DNA of 9,829 nt from Caulobacteraceae bacterium (GCA_020852035.1 JADZBR010000122.1:1-9829); one strand, 5' to 3'; numbered from the stretch's first letter, positions 1 through 5,797 are shown. Program-made: numbers and translations. The notes: generated by a model not told the origin, from the sequence alone.

Positions 1-504
1 GTGATCACCGGCACCATCAAGGCCAACTTCCCGACCCGGATCAGCTACCAGGTCACCTCCAAGATCGACTCGCGGACCATCCTCGGCGAGCAGGGCGCCG
101 AGCAGCTCTTGGGCATGGGCGACCTCCTCTACATGGCCGGCGGCGGTCGGATCACCCGCCTGCACGGCCCCTTCGTCTCCGACGGCGAGGTGGAGGCCGT
201 GGCCAAGTTCCTGCGCGACCAGGGCGCGCCGCAGTACCTGGAGGAGATCACCGCGGTCGAGGAGGAGGGCGAGGACGGCGAATTCGCCTTCGCCGGCGGC
301 GACGGCGGGGGCAACGACCTCTACGACCAGGCCGTCGCCATCGTCACCCGCGACGGCAAGGCTTCGACCAGCTACGTGCAGCGCCGGCTGCAGATCGGCT
401 ACAACCGCGCCGCCTCGCTGATTGAACGGATGGAGCGCGAAGGCGTTGTCAGCGCCGCCAACCACGCCGGCAAGCGCGAGATCCTCGCCGGCCCGCCGCC
501 CTAA
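1..504 (+). CDS. ftsK: DNA translocase FtsK, C-terminal part (5' end outside window)
   Basis: This is the last 167 residues of FtsK, the septum-anchored hexameric ATPase that pumps DNA and activates XerCD recombination at dif before division. The frame is open from base 1, so the initial GTG is an internal valine codon and not a start. Residues 1-80 match the end of the RecA-like motor: GTIKANFPTRISYQ, SKIDSRTILGEQGAEQLLG and the LHGPFVSD segment are hallmark FtsK sequence. An acidic, glycine-rich linker (about 85-105) leads to the winged-helix gamma domain (about 106-163). There, ASTSYVQRRLQIGYNRAA is the KOPS-reading recognition region. The gene stops with TAA. lolA follows after 50 nt with no clear terminator, so co-transcription is likely. 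Identification is firm; only the N-terminal membrane part and Walker motifs are missing from the window. Confidence 0.97.
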   Translation: MITGTIKANFPTRISYQVTSKIDSRTILGEQGAEQLLGMGDLLYMAGGGRITRLHGPFVSDGEVEAVAKFLRDQGAPQYLEEITAVEEEGEDGEFAFAGGDGGGNDLYDQAVAIVTRDGKASTSYVQRRLQIGYNRAASLIERMEREGVVSAANHAGKREILAGPPP

Positions 505-554
505 ATGCGCCGTTCAGGGGCGCTTCATGCCGGGGCGCCTATCTGAAAGAGGCC

Positions 555-1187
555 ATGACAGACTTCACACGACGCTCCGCCCTCGCCCTTCCGCTGGCGC
601 TCGCCGCGACCCCGGCGCTCGCCCAGGCGCTTTCCGCCGCCGACCGCGCCGTCGTCGCCAAGGCCAGCGCCTACCTGCAGGACCTGACCGAGGCCAAGGC
701 CGATTTCATCCAGACCGACGCCCGCGGCCAGACCAGCCGCGGCTCGCTCTTGCTCAAACGACCGGGCAAGGCCCGCTTCGACTACGCCCCGCCCTCGGGG
801 CTGCTGGTGGTGTCGGACGGAACGATGGTCTCGGTGGCCGACAGCCGGTTGAAGACCTTCGAGGCCTATCCGCTGCGCCAGACGCCGCTAGCCCTGTTCC
901 TCGCCCGCGAGGTCCGCTTCGACCGAGGCGTGCAGGTCACCCGCGTCAGCCGCCTTCAGGGAGGCTTTGCGATCACCGCCCGCGACGGCCGCAAACAGAC
1001 GCCGGGGACCATCACCCTCAACTTCTCGGACAACCCGGTCGCCCTGCTTGGCTGGAACGCCGCGGACGCGCAGGGCCGCATCACCCGCGTGCGATTGATC
1101 GGCTTGACGAAGACCACAGGTTTAGCGGCTAATCAGTTCGTCCTACGCGATCCCCGGCCGAAAGGCGTGGGGCGTGCAAAAATGTGA
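555..1187 (+). CDS. lolA: Outer-membrane lipoprotein carrier LolA family protein
   Basis: LolA is the periplasmic chaperone that takes lipoproteins from the LolCDE transporter to the outer membrane. The 210-residue product begins with an export signal: TRR at 5-7, a hydrophobic core (8-20), and an ALA/AQA cleavage region at about 21-25. The twin arginine is Tat-like, but the full Tat consensus is absent, so the route (Sec or Tat) is unclear. The mature part has the family layout: an ADFIQTD-like first strand, RGSLLLKRPGKARFDY, a LLVVSDG strand and a C-terminal QFVLRDPR. Length is normal for LolA. The ATG is preceded by AAAGAGG at 546-552, which supports this start. The ftsK-lolA-xthA order is, as I recall, common in Caulobacterales. 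A LolA-like paralogue with another cargo cannot be excluded. Confidence 0.9.
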   Translation: MTDFTRRSALALPLALAATPALAQALSAADRAVVAKASAYLQDLTEAKADFIQTDARGQTSRGSLLLKRPGKARFDYAPPSGLLVVSDGTMVSVADSRLKTFEAYPLRQTPLALFLAREVRFDRGVQVTRVSRLQGGFAITARDGRKQTPGTITLNFSDNPVALLGWNAADAQGRITRVRLIGLTKTTGLAANQFVLRDPRPKGVGRAKM

Positions 1188-1193
1188 CATTTT
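1179..1193. repeat. 15-nt AT-rich perfect palindrome
   Basis: AAAATGT-G-ACATTTT is a perfect inverted repeat (7-bp arms, 1-nt centre) spanning the lolA stop codon. It is AT-rich in an otherwise very GC-rich setting. It lies about 33 nt upstream of the -35 of the candidate promoter at 1226-1257. It could be an operator for that promoter, or chance. It is not a terminator: the arms are AT-rich and a 1-nt loop cannot form a hairpin. Confidence 0.45.
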
Positions 1194-1225
1194 CGCCACA
1201 ATCAAGTCTTTACGCGACAATGCGC

Positions 1226-1257
1226 TTGACTTTTCGTCGGCGCGTGGCAAATATAAC
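1226..1257 (+). promoter_or_regulatory. Candidate sigma70-type promoter for the sRNA/leader upstream of xthA
   Basis: TTGACT at 1226-1231 is close to the -35 consensus. An AT-rich block (CAAATATAAC, 1248-1257) provides the -10: TATAAC (1252-1257) with a 20-nt spacer, or AATATA (1250-1255) with an 18-nt spacer. The predicted start is around 1262-1264 (GGGAGCC). No EcfG/sigmaT-type GGAAC...CGTT promoter was found in the gap. Confidence 0.6.
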
Positions 1258-1263
1258 ACGCAT

Positions 1264-1375
1264 GGGAGCCGCGCGGTTTCGCGAGGCTTCAGCTCCGCCC
1301 CGGATCCTATCCCCTCCCGGACGCGGCATGAGAGACGACTTGAGCGCCCGGGCTTCCCGCCCGGGCGTTTTCTTA
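1264..1375 (+). ncRNA. Candidate small RNA (or xthA leader) with C-rich loop and intrinsic terminator
   Basis: This roughly 110-nt stretch lies between a sigma70-like promoter and an intrinsic terminator and holds no credible ORF. Three structures can be drawn by eye. Hairpin 1 (1268-1287) pairs GCC and CGCG with CGCG and GGC around a GTTT loop, with one G/A mismatch. Hairpin 2 (1295-1326) pairs CCGC with GCGG and CCGG with CCGG. It leaves a 13-nt loop, ATCCTATCCCCTC. Hairpin 3 is the terminator. A C-rich loop that could pair with Shine-Dalgarno sequences is a known design of trans-acting alphaproteobacterial sRNAs, for example GsrN of Caulobacter. I cannot show homology to GsrN, and its sigmaT promoter motif is absent here. 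The alternative is a cis-acting attenuator leader of xthA. Ends are predicted, not mapped. Confidence 0.5.
1345..1374 (+). terminator. Intrinsic (Rho-independent) terminator upstream of xthA
   Basis: A perfect 9-bp GC-only stem pairs CGCCCGGGC (1345-1353) with GCCCGGGCG (1359-1367) around a 5-nt loop (TTCCC). TTTTCTT follows at 1368-1374. It lies only 28 nt before the xthA ATG, so it ends the upstream transcript or gates entry into xthA. It is the clearest intrinsic terminator in the window. Confidence 0.85.
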
Positions 1376-1402
1376 TGCCGCGACGCCCGCTAAGCCAGCC
1401 TG

Positions 1403-2209
1403 ATGCGCCTTCGCCTCGCCACCTGGAACGTCAACTCCGTGCGCCTGCGGGCCGAGCAGGTGGCCCGGTTCGTGCGCGAGCAGGCGCCGGATGTGATCGC
1501 CCTGCAGGAGATCAAGTGCCGCGAGGGCGAGTTCCCAGTGAACGCCTTCGTCGAGATGGGCCTGCCGCACCTGAAGATCGCCGGCCAGAAGGGCTGGCAT
1601 GGGGTGGCCATCGCCTCGGCCCTGCCGATCGAGGACGTCGCCCCGCTCGACGTCTGCCGCGAGGGGCACGCGCGCTGCGTCTCGGGCCGGGTGGCGGGGG
1701 TCGAGATCCAGAACTTCTACGTCCCGGCCGGCGGCGACCTGCCCGACCGCGCGCTGAATCCCAAGTTCGACCACAAGCTCGACTTCTACGAACAGCTAAC
1801 CGCCGAGATGGCGCGGCGCGACCCGGCCGCCCCGCTGGCCCTGGTCGGCGACCTCAACGTCGCGCCCGGCGAGCACGACGTCTGGAACCACCGCTACATG
1901 TCCAAGGTGGTCAGCCATACGCCTATCGAGCTGGAGGCGATGGCCGCGCTGACGGCCAGTCTCGGCTTCATCGACCTGCCGCGCCAGGCCATCCCCGAGC
2001 CGGAAAAGCTGTTCTCCTGGTGGAGCTACCGGGCTGCCGACTTCCGGATGTCCAGCCGCGGCCTGCGCCTGGATCACATCCTGATCAGTCCCGGCCTGCG
2101 CGAGGCCGCCTTCCGCCTGGGCTCGGCCGCGGCGCGGGTGCACGACGACGTCCGCGAATGGGAGCGCCCCAGCGACCACGCGCCGGTCAGCGCGGACTTC
2201 GTGCTTTAG
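1403..2209 (+). CDS. xthA: Exodeoxyribonuclease III (AP endonuclease family)
   Basis: Exonuclease III cleaves DNA 5' of abasic sites and removes 3' blocking groups in base excision repair. The 268-residue length is normal. All signature motifs of the Mg-dependent EEP fold are present: WNVNS (8-12), LQEIK with metal ligand E36 (34-38), YVPAGGD (106-112), GDLNVAP with D150 and N152 (149-155), LDHIL (223-227) and the catalytic SDHAPV with D258 and H259 (257-262). The ATG at 1403 places WNVNS at the usual distance from the N-terminus, but no clear Shine-Dalgarno precedes it. Only 27 nt separate it from the terminator T-tract, so its promoter is unclear (readthrough or a promoter overlapping the terminator). 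The TAG stop overlaps the convergent cenR stop by 4 bp, and a second in-frame TAG follows five codons later. Confidence 0.95.
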   Translation: MRLRLATWNVNSVRLRAEQVARFVREQAPDVIALQEIKCREGEFPVNAFVEMGLPHLKIAGQKGWHGVAIASALPIEDVAPLDVCREGHARCVSGRVAGVEIQNFYVPAGGDLPDRALNPKFDHKLDFYEQLTAEMARRDPAAPLALVGDLNVAPGEHDVWNHRYMSKVVSHTPIELEAMAALTASLGFIDLPRQAIPEPEKLFSWWSYRAADFRMSSRGLRLDHILISPGLREAAFRLGSAAARVHDDVREWERPSDHAPVSADFVL

Positions 2210-2892
2210 GGCTGGAGTCGATAGCCGCCGGCCTCGGTCAGCAGCAGCCGCGCGTTGGCCGGGTCGGGCTCGATCTTCTGGCGCAGGCGGTAGACGTGGG
2301 TCTCGAGCGTGTGGGTGGTGACCCCGGCGTTGTAGCCCCAGACCTCGGCCAGCAGTTCCTCGCGCGCCACCGCCCGGGGGACGGCGCGGTAGAGGTATTT
2401 CAGGATGTTGGTTTCCTTCTCGGTCAGCCGGATCTTCTTGCCGGCGTCGTCGACCAGGAGCTTGCCGGCCGGGCGGAACTCGTAGGGGCCGAGGCGGAAG
2501 GTGGCGGCTTCCGACTGCTCGTGATGGCGCAGGTGCGCGCGGATGCGGGCGATCAGCTCGCCGATCCGGTAGGGCTTGGCGATATAGTCGTTGGCCCCCG
2601 CCTCCAGCCCGGCGATGGTATTGGCCTCGTCGGCCGAGGCGGTGAGCATCAGCACCGGGGCGGCCACCCCCGCGTCGCGGAGGCGCCGGCAGACCTCGCG
2701 GCCGTCGATGTCGGGCAGATCGAGGTCCAAGAGGATCAGGTCGGGCCGCACGGCCTGGGCCTGGGTCAGGCCCTCCTCGCCGCGGGCGGCCTGGGCGACG
2801 GTGAATTCGCCCTGCAACTCCAGCTGCTCGGCCACCTCGCCGCGCAGGTCGTCGTCGTCGTCGATGATAAGCAGGGACTTGCGCGGCGTCAT
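2206..2892 (-). CDS. cenR: OmpR/PhoB-type response regulator, CenR-like
   Basis: This two-component DNA-binding regulator has 228 residues. The receiver domain (about 5-122) has the acidic pocket D11-D15, phosphoacceptor D56 (LILLDLDLPDIDG), switch T84 and K106 (AKPY). The C-terminal winged helix (about 130-228) has TTHTLETHVYRLRQKI as recognition helix. The segments HEQSEAATF, LTEKET, VWGYNAGVTTHTLETHV and TEAGGY closely fit what I remember of alphaproteobacterial CenR, the envelope regulator paired with kinase CenK and essential in Caulobacter. No kinase gene adjoins it, as in Caulobacter. I chose the ATG at 2892 (MTPRKS) because the receiver fold begins right after it. In-frame ATGs at 2904 and 2943 would add an uncharacteristic tail, and no site has a strong Shine-Dalgarno. 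It is divergent from the L,D-transpeptidase-fold gene and convergent with xthA. Confidence 0.85.
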   Translation of the reverse strand: MTPRKSLLIIDDDDDLRGEVAEQLELQGEFTVAQAARGEEGLTQAQAVRPDLILLDLDLPDIDGREVCRRLRDAGVAAPVLMLTASADEANTIAGLEAGANDYIAKPYRIGELIARIRAHLRHHEQSEAATFRLGPYEFRPAGKLLVDDAGKKIRLTEKETNILKYLYRAVPRAVAREELLAEVWGYNAGVTTHTLETHVYRLRQKIEPDPANARLLLTEAGGYRLQP

Positions 2893-2945
2893 GCCGCGGA
2901 CCATGCCCAAACGCCAAGCTCGCGCGCAAGCCCAATGGAGCAACC

Positions 2946-3449
2946 GTGATCTTCGTCGCCCACGCCGATGGCCGCTTCGACCTGGTGGCCCACCAGGTGC
3001 GTTGCGCGTTGGGCAGACGCGGTGTGAGGCCGGCGGCGGACAAGCGCGAAGGCGACGGCGCCTCGCCGGCCGGGGTCTGGCCGCTGCGGCGGGTGCTGTG
3101 GCGCGCCGACCGCCTGGCGCGGCCCGCTACCGCCCTGCCGGTCGCCGCGATCGCCGAGGACGACGGCTGGTGCGACGCGCCGGACGACCGGCGCTACAAT
3201 CGTCCGGTCCGCCTGCCCTATCCGGCCAGCGCCGAGCGCCTCTGGTTGGACGAGACCGTCTACGACGTCGTGGTGGTGCTGGGGCACAATGACGATCCGC
3301 CGGTCGCCGGGATGGGCTCGGCGATCTTCCTGCATGTGGCCCGGCCTGACTACACCCCGACCGCCGGCTGCGTGGCCCTGTCGCTCCCCGATATCCTGCA
3401 GCTGCTGGCCCTTGCCGAGCCCGGCGATACATTGGAGATCAGGCGCTAA
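2946..3449 (+). CDS. L,D-transpeptidase (YkuD-fold) family protein, no visible signal peptide
   Basis: YkuD-fold enzymes make or exchange L,D-links on peptidoglycan peptides or lipoproteins using a cysteine. The 167-residue protein is a single domain. KREGDGASPAG (33-43) is the family's substrate-side motif. IFLHVARP holds H130, and TAGCVALS holds the likely catalytic C142, in the expected H-x(11)-C arrangement. The usual SHGC is TAGC here. No hydrophobic export signal or transmembrane segment is seen, although the substrate is periplasmic; this short leaderless subfamily is widespread in alphaproteobacteria as far as I recall. The GTG start is supported by GGAG at 2937-2940, 5 nt upstream. 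It lies 53 nt from the divergent cenR start. Its TAA end overlaps the convergent methyltransferase gene by 11 bp. Fold is confident; substrate and location are not. Confidence 0.85.
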   Translation: MIFVAHADGRFDLVAHQVRCALGRRGVRPAADKREGDGASPAGVWPLRRVLWRADRLARPATALPVAAIAEDDGWCDAPDDRRYNRPVRLPYPASAERLWLDETVYDVVVVLGHNDDPPVAGMGSAIFLHVARPDYTPTAGCVALSLPDILQLLALAEPGDTLEIRR

Positions 3450-4047
3450 GCCGCGCCAGCCACACGGTGCGGCCGCCGCACTCCGGGTCCTCCGCCTTGT
3501 GGGCCGCGACCTCGAACCCGTTGTCCGCCAGCAGCTGGCGGTATTCCGCCGCCGCCAGGCTGGCGTGATAGAGCGGCTCGCCCTCCAGCTGGCCGATGGC
3601 CTCGCCGTGCTCCGGCCCGCTGGTGAACATCAGCGCCGCGCCCGGGCGGGCGTGGGCGCGGAAGACCGGGAACATCGCGCGCTGGGCGTCGTGGTCCAGA
3701 TGGAAGAAGCTGTCCCAGGCCAGGAGGCCGTCGAACTGACGGTCGAGGTCCAGGCGCCGCATGTCGGCGACCAGCGCCTCCTGCGCGGGGAGCCGGGCCT
3801 TGAACATCGCGATCATCGCCGGCGAGGAATCGACGCCGGTCACCGCATGGCCGATGGCCGCCAGATAGCGGGCGATCGGCTCGCCGGCGCCGCAACCGAG
3901 GTCCAGCACCGCGCCGCCGTCCGGAACGAGGGCGCGGAATCGGTCGAGCCAGGCGCGTTCGACGAACCGGGCGGTCTCACGCGCCGAGGTCCAGGCCGCC
4001 GCGCACCGTTCGTAGAGGCCGATGATGCGGTCGGCCTCGGCGCTCAT
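3439..4047 (-). CDS. Class I SAM-dependent methyltransferase, substrate unknown
   Basis: The 202-residue protein has a Rossmann-type methyltransferase core. Motif I is VLDLGCGAGEP (47-57), which binds SAM. The acidic end of strand 2 is GVDSS (71-75, D73). VADMRRLD (93-100) contributes D95 for the adenine, and LLAWDSFFHL (108-117) is motif IV. The N-terminal 40 residues form a helical cap (RIIGLYERCAAAW), typical of small-molecule methyltransferases. The C-terminus (DNGFEVAAHKAEDPE, RTVWLARL) is the usual last strand pair. The ATG at 4047 overlaps the yggS stop as ATGA, so translation is probably coupled to yggS. The 3' end overlaps the convergent L,D-transpeptidase-fold gene by 11 bp. Nothing in the sequence reveals the methyl acceptor. 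Confidence 0.87.
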   Translation of the reverse strand: MSAEADRIIGLYERCAAAWTSARETARFVERAWLDRFRALVPDGGAVLDLGCGAGEPIARYLAAIGHAVTGVDSSPAMIAMFKARLPAQEALVADMRRLDLDRQFDGLLAWDSFFHLDHDAQRAMFPVFRAHARPGAALMFTSGPEHGEAIGQLEGEPLYHASLAAAEYRQLLADNGFEVAAHKAEDPECGGRTVWLARLSA

Positions 4048-4730
4048 CCCGCCCGCGCCCCGAAGATCGCCGAGCCGACCCGGACGCTGGTGGCGCCGAA
4101 GCGGATCGCCGTCTCGTAGTCGTCGCTCATGCCCATCGAGAGCTGGCCGATTCCGTTTCGAGCCGCGATCTTCGCGAGAAGCGCGAAGTGAGGCCCGGCG
4201 GCCTCACCGGCTGGCGGAATGCACATCAGGCCGCTTACCTGCAGCCCGAACGGCCCCCGGCAGTCGGCGATGAAGGCGTCGGCGCCCGCCGGCGACACGC
4301 CCGCCTTCTGCGGCTCCTCTCCGGTGTTGACCTGCACATAGAGGCGCGGCGTGCGGCCCTGACGCTGGATCTCCCGGGCCAGCGCCTCGGCGAGGTTTGG
4401 GCGGTCCAGCGTCTCGATCACGTCGAAGAAACCCGCCGCCTCGCGGGCCTTGTTGCTCTGCAGGGGGCCGATGAGACGCAGCTCGATCTCGCTCCGGTGC
4501 TCGGCCCAGCGGGCCATCGCCTCCTGCACGCGGTTCTCGCCGAACACCCGTTGGCCGGCCGCCAGCACGGGCTCGACCGCTTCCCAGGGCTGCTGCTTGC
4601 TGACGGCGACCAGTTCCACCGACGCCGCGTCGCGGCCGGCGAGGCGCGCGGCCCCGGCGATGCGGGCGCGAACCTCTGCTAAGGCTTGCGCGGGATCTTG
4701 CGGAGCGGTGGGTGCGGCGGAGCGGGACAT
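4044..4730 (-). CDS. yggS: PLP homeostasis protein YggS/YlmE/PROSC family
   Basis: YggS-family proteins are cytoplasmic single-domain alpha/beta barrels that bind pyridoxal 5'-phosphate and balance B6 vitamers and amino-acid pools; no enzyme reaction is established. The 228-residue product has all family marks. They are VAVSK with the PLP-binding lysine K45, FGENRVQEA (63-71), IGPLQSNK (87-94, usually IGxLQxNK), VNTGEEPQKAGV (134-145), GLMCIPP (168-174), LSMGMSDDYETAI (197-209) and the phosphate-binding VRVGSAIFG (216-224). The ATG at 4730 gives the expected short N-terminal extension, but no clear Shine-Dalgarno is seen. It is first in a two-gene unit with the methyltransferase. Its 5' end overlaps that of the divergent ThiE-like gene by 19 bp if the latter starts at 4712. 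Confidence 0.95.
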   Translation of the reverse strand: MSRSAAPTAPQDPAQALAEVRARIAGAARLAGRDAASVELVAVSKQQPWEAVEPVLAAGQRVFGENRVQEAMARWAEHRSEIELRLIGPLQSNKAREAAGFFDVIETLDRPNLAEALAREIQRQGRTPRLYVQVNTGEEPQKAGVSPAGADAFIADCRGPFGLQVSGLMCIPPAGEAAGPHFALLAKIAARNGIGQLSMGMSDDYETAIRFGATSVRVGSAIFGARAG

Positions 4731-5332
4731 CGGAACTGGCGAAGACGGCGGCGACGCTAAGGCGACGCGCGGCCGGGCGGAACCCCCCGCGCGCGCTGCC
4801 GGCGATCTGGGCGCTGACCGATCCGGCGCGGACAGCCGACCCGGTCGCCCTGGCGGCCGGGCTGCCGGGCGGGGCGGGGATCATCCTGCGCCTGTTCGGC
4901 GCGCCGGACGGCGAGGCGACGGCCCGCCGGGTGAAGGCGAAGTCCGCCGGGCTGCCGCTGCTGGTCGGCGCGGATGCGAGGCTGGCGGCGCGGGTGGGCG
5001 CGGACGGCGTTCATCTGCCCCAGCGGCTGGCGCACCATGCGCGGCGCCTGAAGCAGGCCCGTCCGGGCTGGCTGGTGACGGCGGCGGCGCACGACTTGGC
5101 GAGCGCCCGCCGCGCCGCGGCGTTCGGCGCGGACGCGGTGATCCTGTCGGTGGTGTTTCCGAGCCGCAGCCCCTCGGCCGGGCGACCGATGGGGCCGCTG
5201 CGCTTCGCCGCCCTGACCCGCCGCATCGGCGCGCCGGTCTATGCGCTGGGCGGCGTCAAGGCGCACAACGTCAGGCGGCTTTTGGGGACTGGGGCGATCG
5301 GGATCGCGGCGGTGGACGCCTTCAGAACTTGA
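4712..5332 (+). CDS. ThiE/TenI superfamily protein (annotated-type thiamine phosphate synthase, catalytic residues degenerate)
   Basis: The 206-residue protein has the TIM-barrel pattern of the ThiE/TenI family: an IWALTDP first strand, GADGVHLPQ, AAAHDLASARRAAAFGADAV, VVFPSRSPSAGRPMGP, the phosphate-binding GAPVYALGGVKAHNVRRL and TGAIGIAAVDAF. ThiE joins HMP-PP to thiazole phosphate to make thiamine phosphate; TenI is a thiazole tautomerase. The canonical ThiE residues are mostly absent. QxREK is LRLF here, the ND metal pair before GADGVH is GA, QED is QRL, and the TPTK lysine is missing. The His of AAAHD is kept, as in TenI. No other thi gene adjoins it. GTG 4712 is the only canonical start before the fold and has GGAG at 4702-4705, but it overlaps the divergent yggS start by 19 bp; a non-canonical CTG at 4736 is possible. 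Confidence 0.75.
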   Translation: MRRSGTSELAKTAATLRRRAAGRNPPRALPAIWALTDPARTADPVALAAGLPGGAGIILRLFGAPDGEATARRVKAKSAGLPLLVGADARLAARVGADGVHLPQRLAHHARRLKQARPGWLVTAAAHDLASARRAAAFGADAVILSVVFPSRSPSAGRPMGPLRFAALTRRIGAPVYALGGVKAHNVRRLLGTGAIGIAAVDAFRT

Positions 5333-5711
5333 AGGCGGTCTCCAGGCGCACCCGCGGGGTGGTCTTCTGCGGCGTGGTGCGGTTGGTCAGGGCGTCTTCC
5401 TCGTCGCCCAGGGCGACGGCGCCGCCGACCCGCAGCGAGGGGGTGAGGCGGAAATAGGCGCCGGCCTGCACATCGTTCAGCTTGGCGTCACGGTTGGCGG
5501 GCTGCTCGAGGTCTAGGGTGACGCCGAAGCGGCCGCGGCGGGCGTCCCACTTCACGGTGCGGCCGGCGTTCGGATTGGCCGCCGAGGCGGGCTCGGCGCG
5601 GACGGTGAAGTCGGTGACCGGCCCCCGCTTGGCCTGGGCATGGGCCGACCCGGCCGCGGCCAGCGCCGCCGCTCCGATCAGGATCGCCACTGGACGAACG
5701 CCCAACGCCAC
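5322..5711 (-). CDS. ntrZ: NtrZ-like small periplasmic regulatory protein
   Basis: This 129-residue exported protein has a clear signal peptide: R6, a hydrophobic stretch at 8-21, and AHA/AQA cleavage at about 25-27. The mature part is small and strand-rich: TVKWDARRGRFGVTLDLEQP, then an alternating YFRLTPSLRVGGAVALGD and a C-terminal RVRLETAFKF. It has no cysteine. It resembles what I recall of NtrZ, a periplasmic protein of Caulobacterales that acts through the sensor kinase NtrY. NtrZ lies in the same neighbourhood in C. crescentus as I remember it; both points need a search. The start is GTG 5711 with GGGG about 11 nt upstream; GTG 5690 would shorten the signal by seven residues. Its last 11 bp overlap the convergent ThiE-like gene. 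The alternating C-terminal strands ending in Phe also resemble an outer-membrane strand. Confidence 0.68.
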   Translation of the reverse strand: MALGVRPVAILIGAAALAAAGSAHAQAKRGPVTDFTVRAEPASAANPNAGRTVKWDARRGRFGVTLDLEQPANRDAKLNDVQAGAYFRLTPSLRVGGAVALGDEEDALTNRTTPQKTTPRVRLETAFKF

Positions 5712-5768
5712 GCTTCAAACACCCCTTAGCCCTGCGCGGCGCCCGAAAGAACGCCCGCTATCGGGATC

Positions 5769-5797
5769 GATTAAGGGCCGCAGCCTCCAAAGGTCAA
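5769..5797 (-). promoter_or_regulatory. Candidate sigma70-type promoter for the ntrZ-like gene
   Basis: Read on the minus strand, TTGACC (5797-5792) is followed after exactly 17 nt by TTAATC (5774-5769), about 58 nt before the GTG. The -35 is good; the -10 is weak. A GANTC methylation site (GACTC, 5802-5806) lies just upstream of the -35 and a second (GAATC) at 5833-5837. Confidence 0.4.

Noticed and set aside
505..554. GGCGC/GCGCC inverted repeat between ftsK and lolA
   Set aside because: Only 5 bp with a long loop and no T-tract; not a credible terminator.
1328..1393. 21-codon ORF (ATG 1328 to TAA 1391) in the lolA-xthA gap
   Set aside because: No Shine-Dalgarno and it runs through the intrinsic terminator, so it would rarely be transcribed in full.
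1188..1402. Known structured RNAs (6S, SRP 4.5S, tRNA) in the lolA-xthA gap
   Set aside because: No SRP tetraloop/GGAAG motif, no tRNA cloverleaf, and no long 6S-type duplex could be drawn.
1174..2949. 591-residue plus-strand open frame across xthA and cenR
   Set aside because: Low-complexity Arg/Ala/Pro/Gly composition typical of wrong-frame reading in GC-rich DNA; it crosses two well-identified genes.
1796..3043. 415-residue minus-strand open frame overlapping cenR
   Set aside because: Arg/Pro-rich wrong frame; cenR in another minus-strand frame has complete receiver and wHTH domains.
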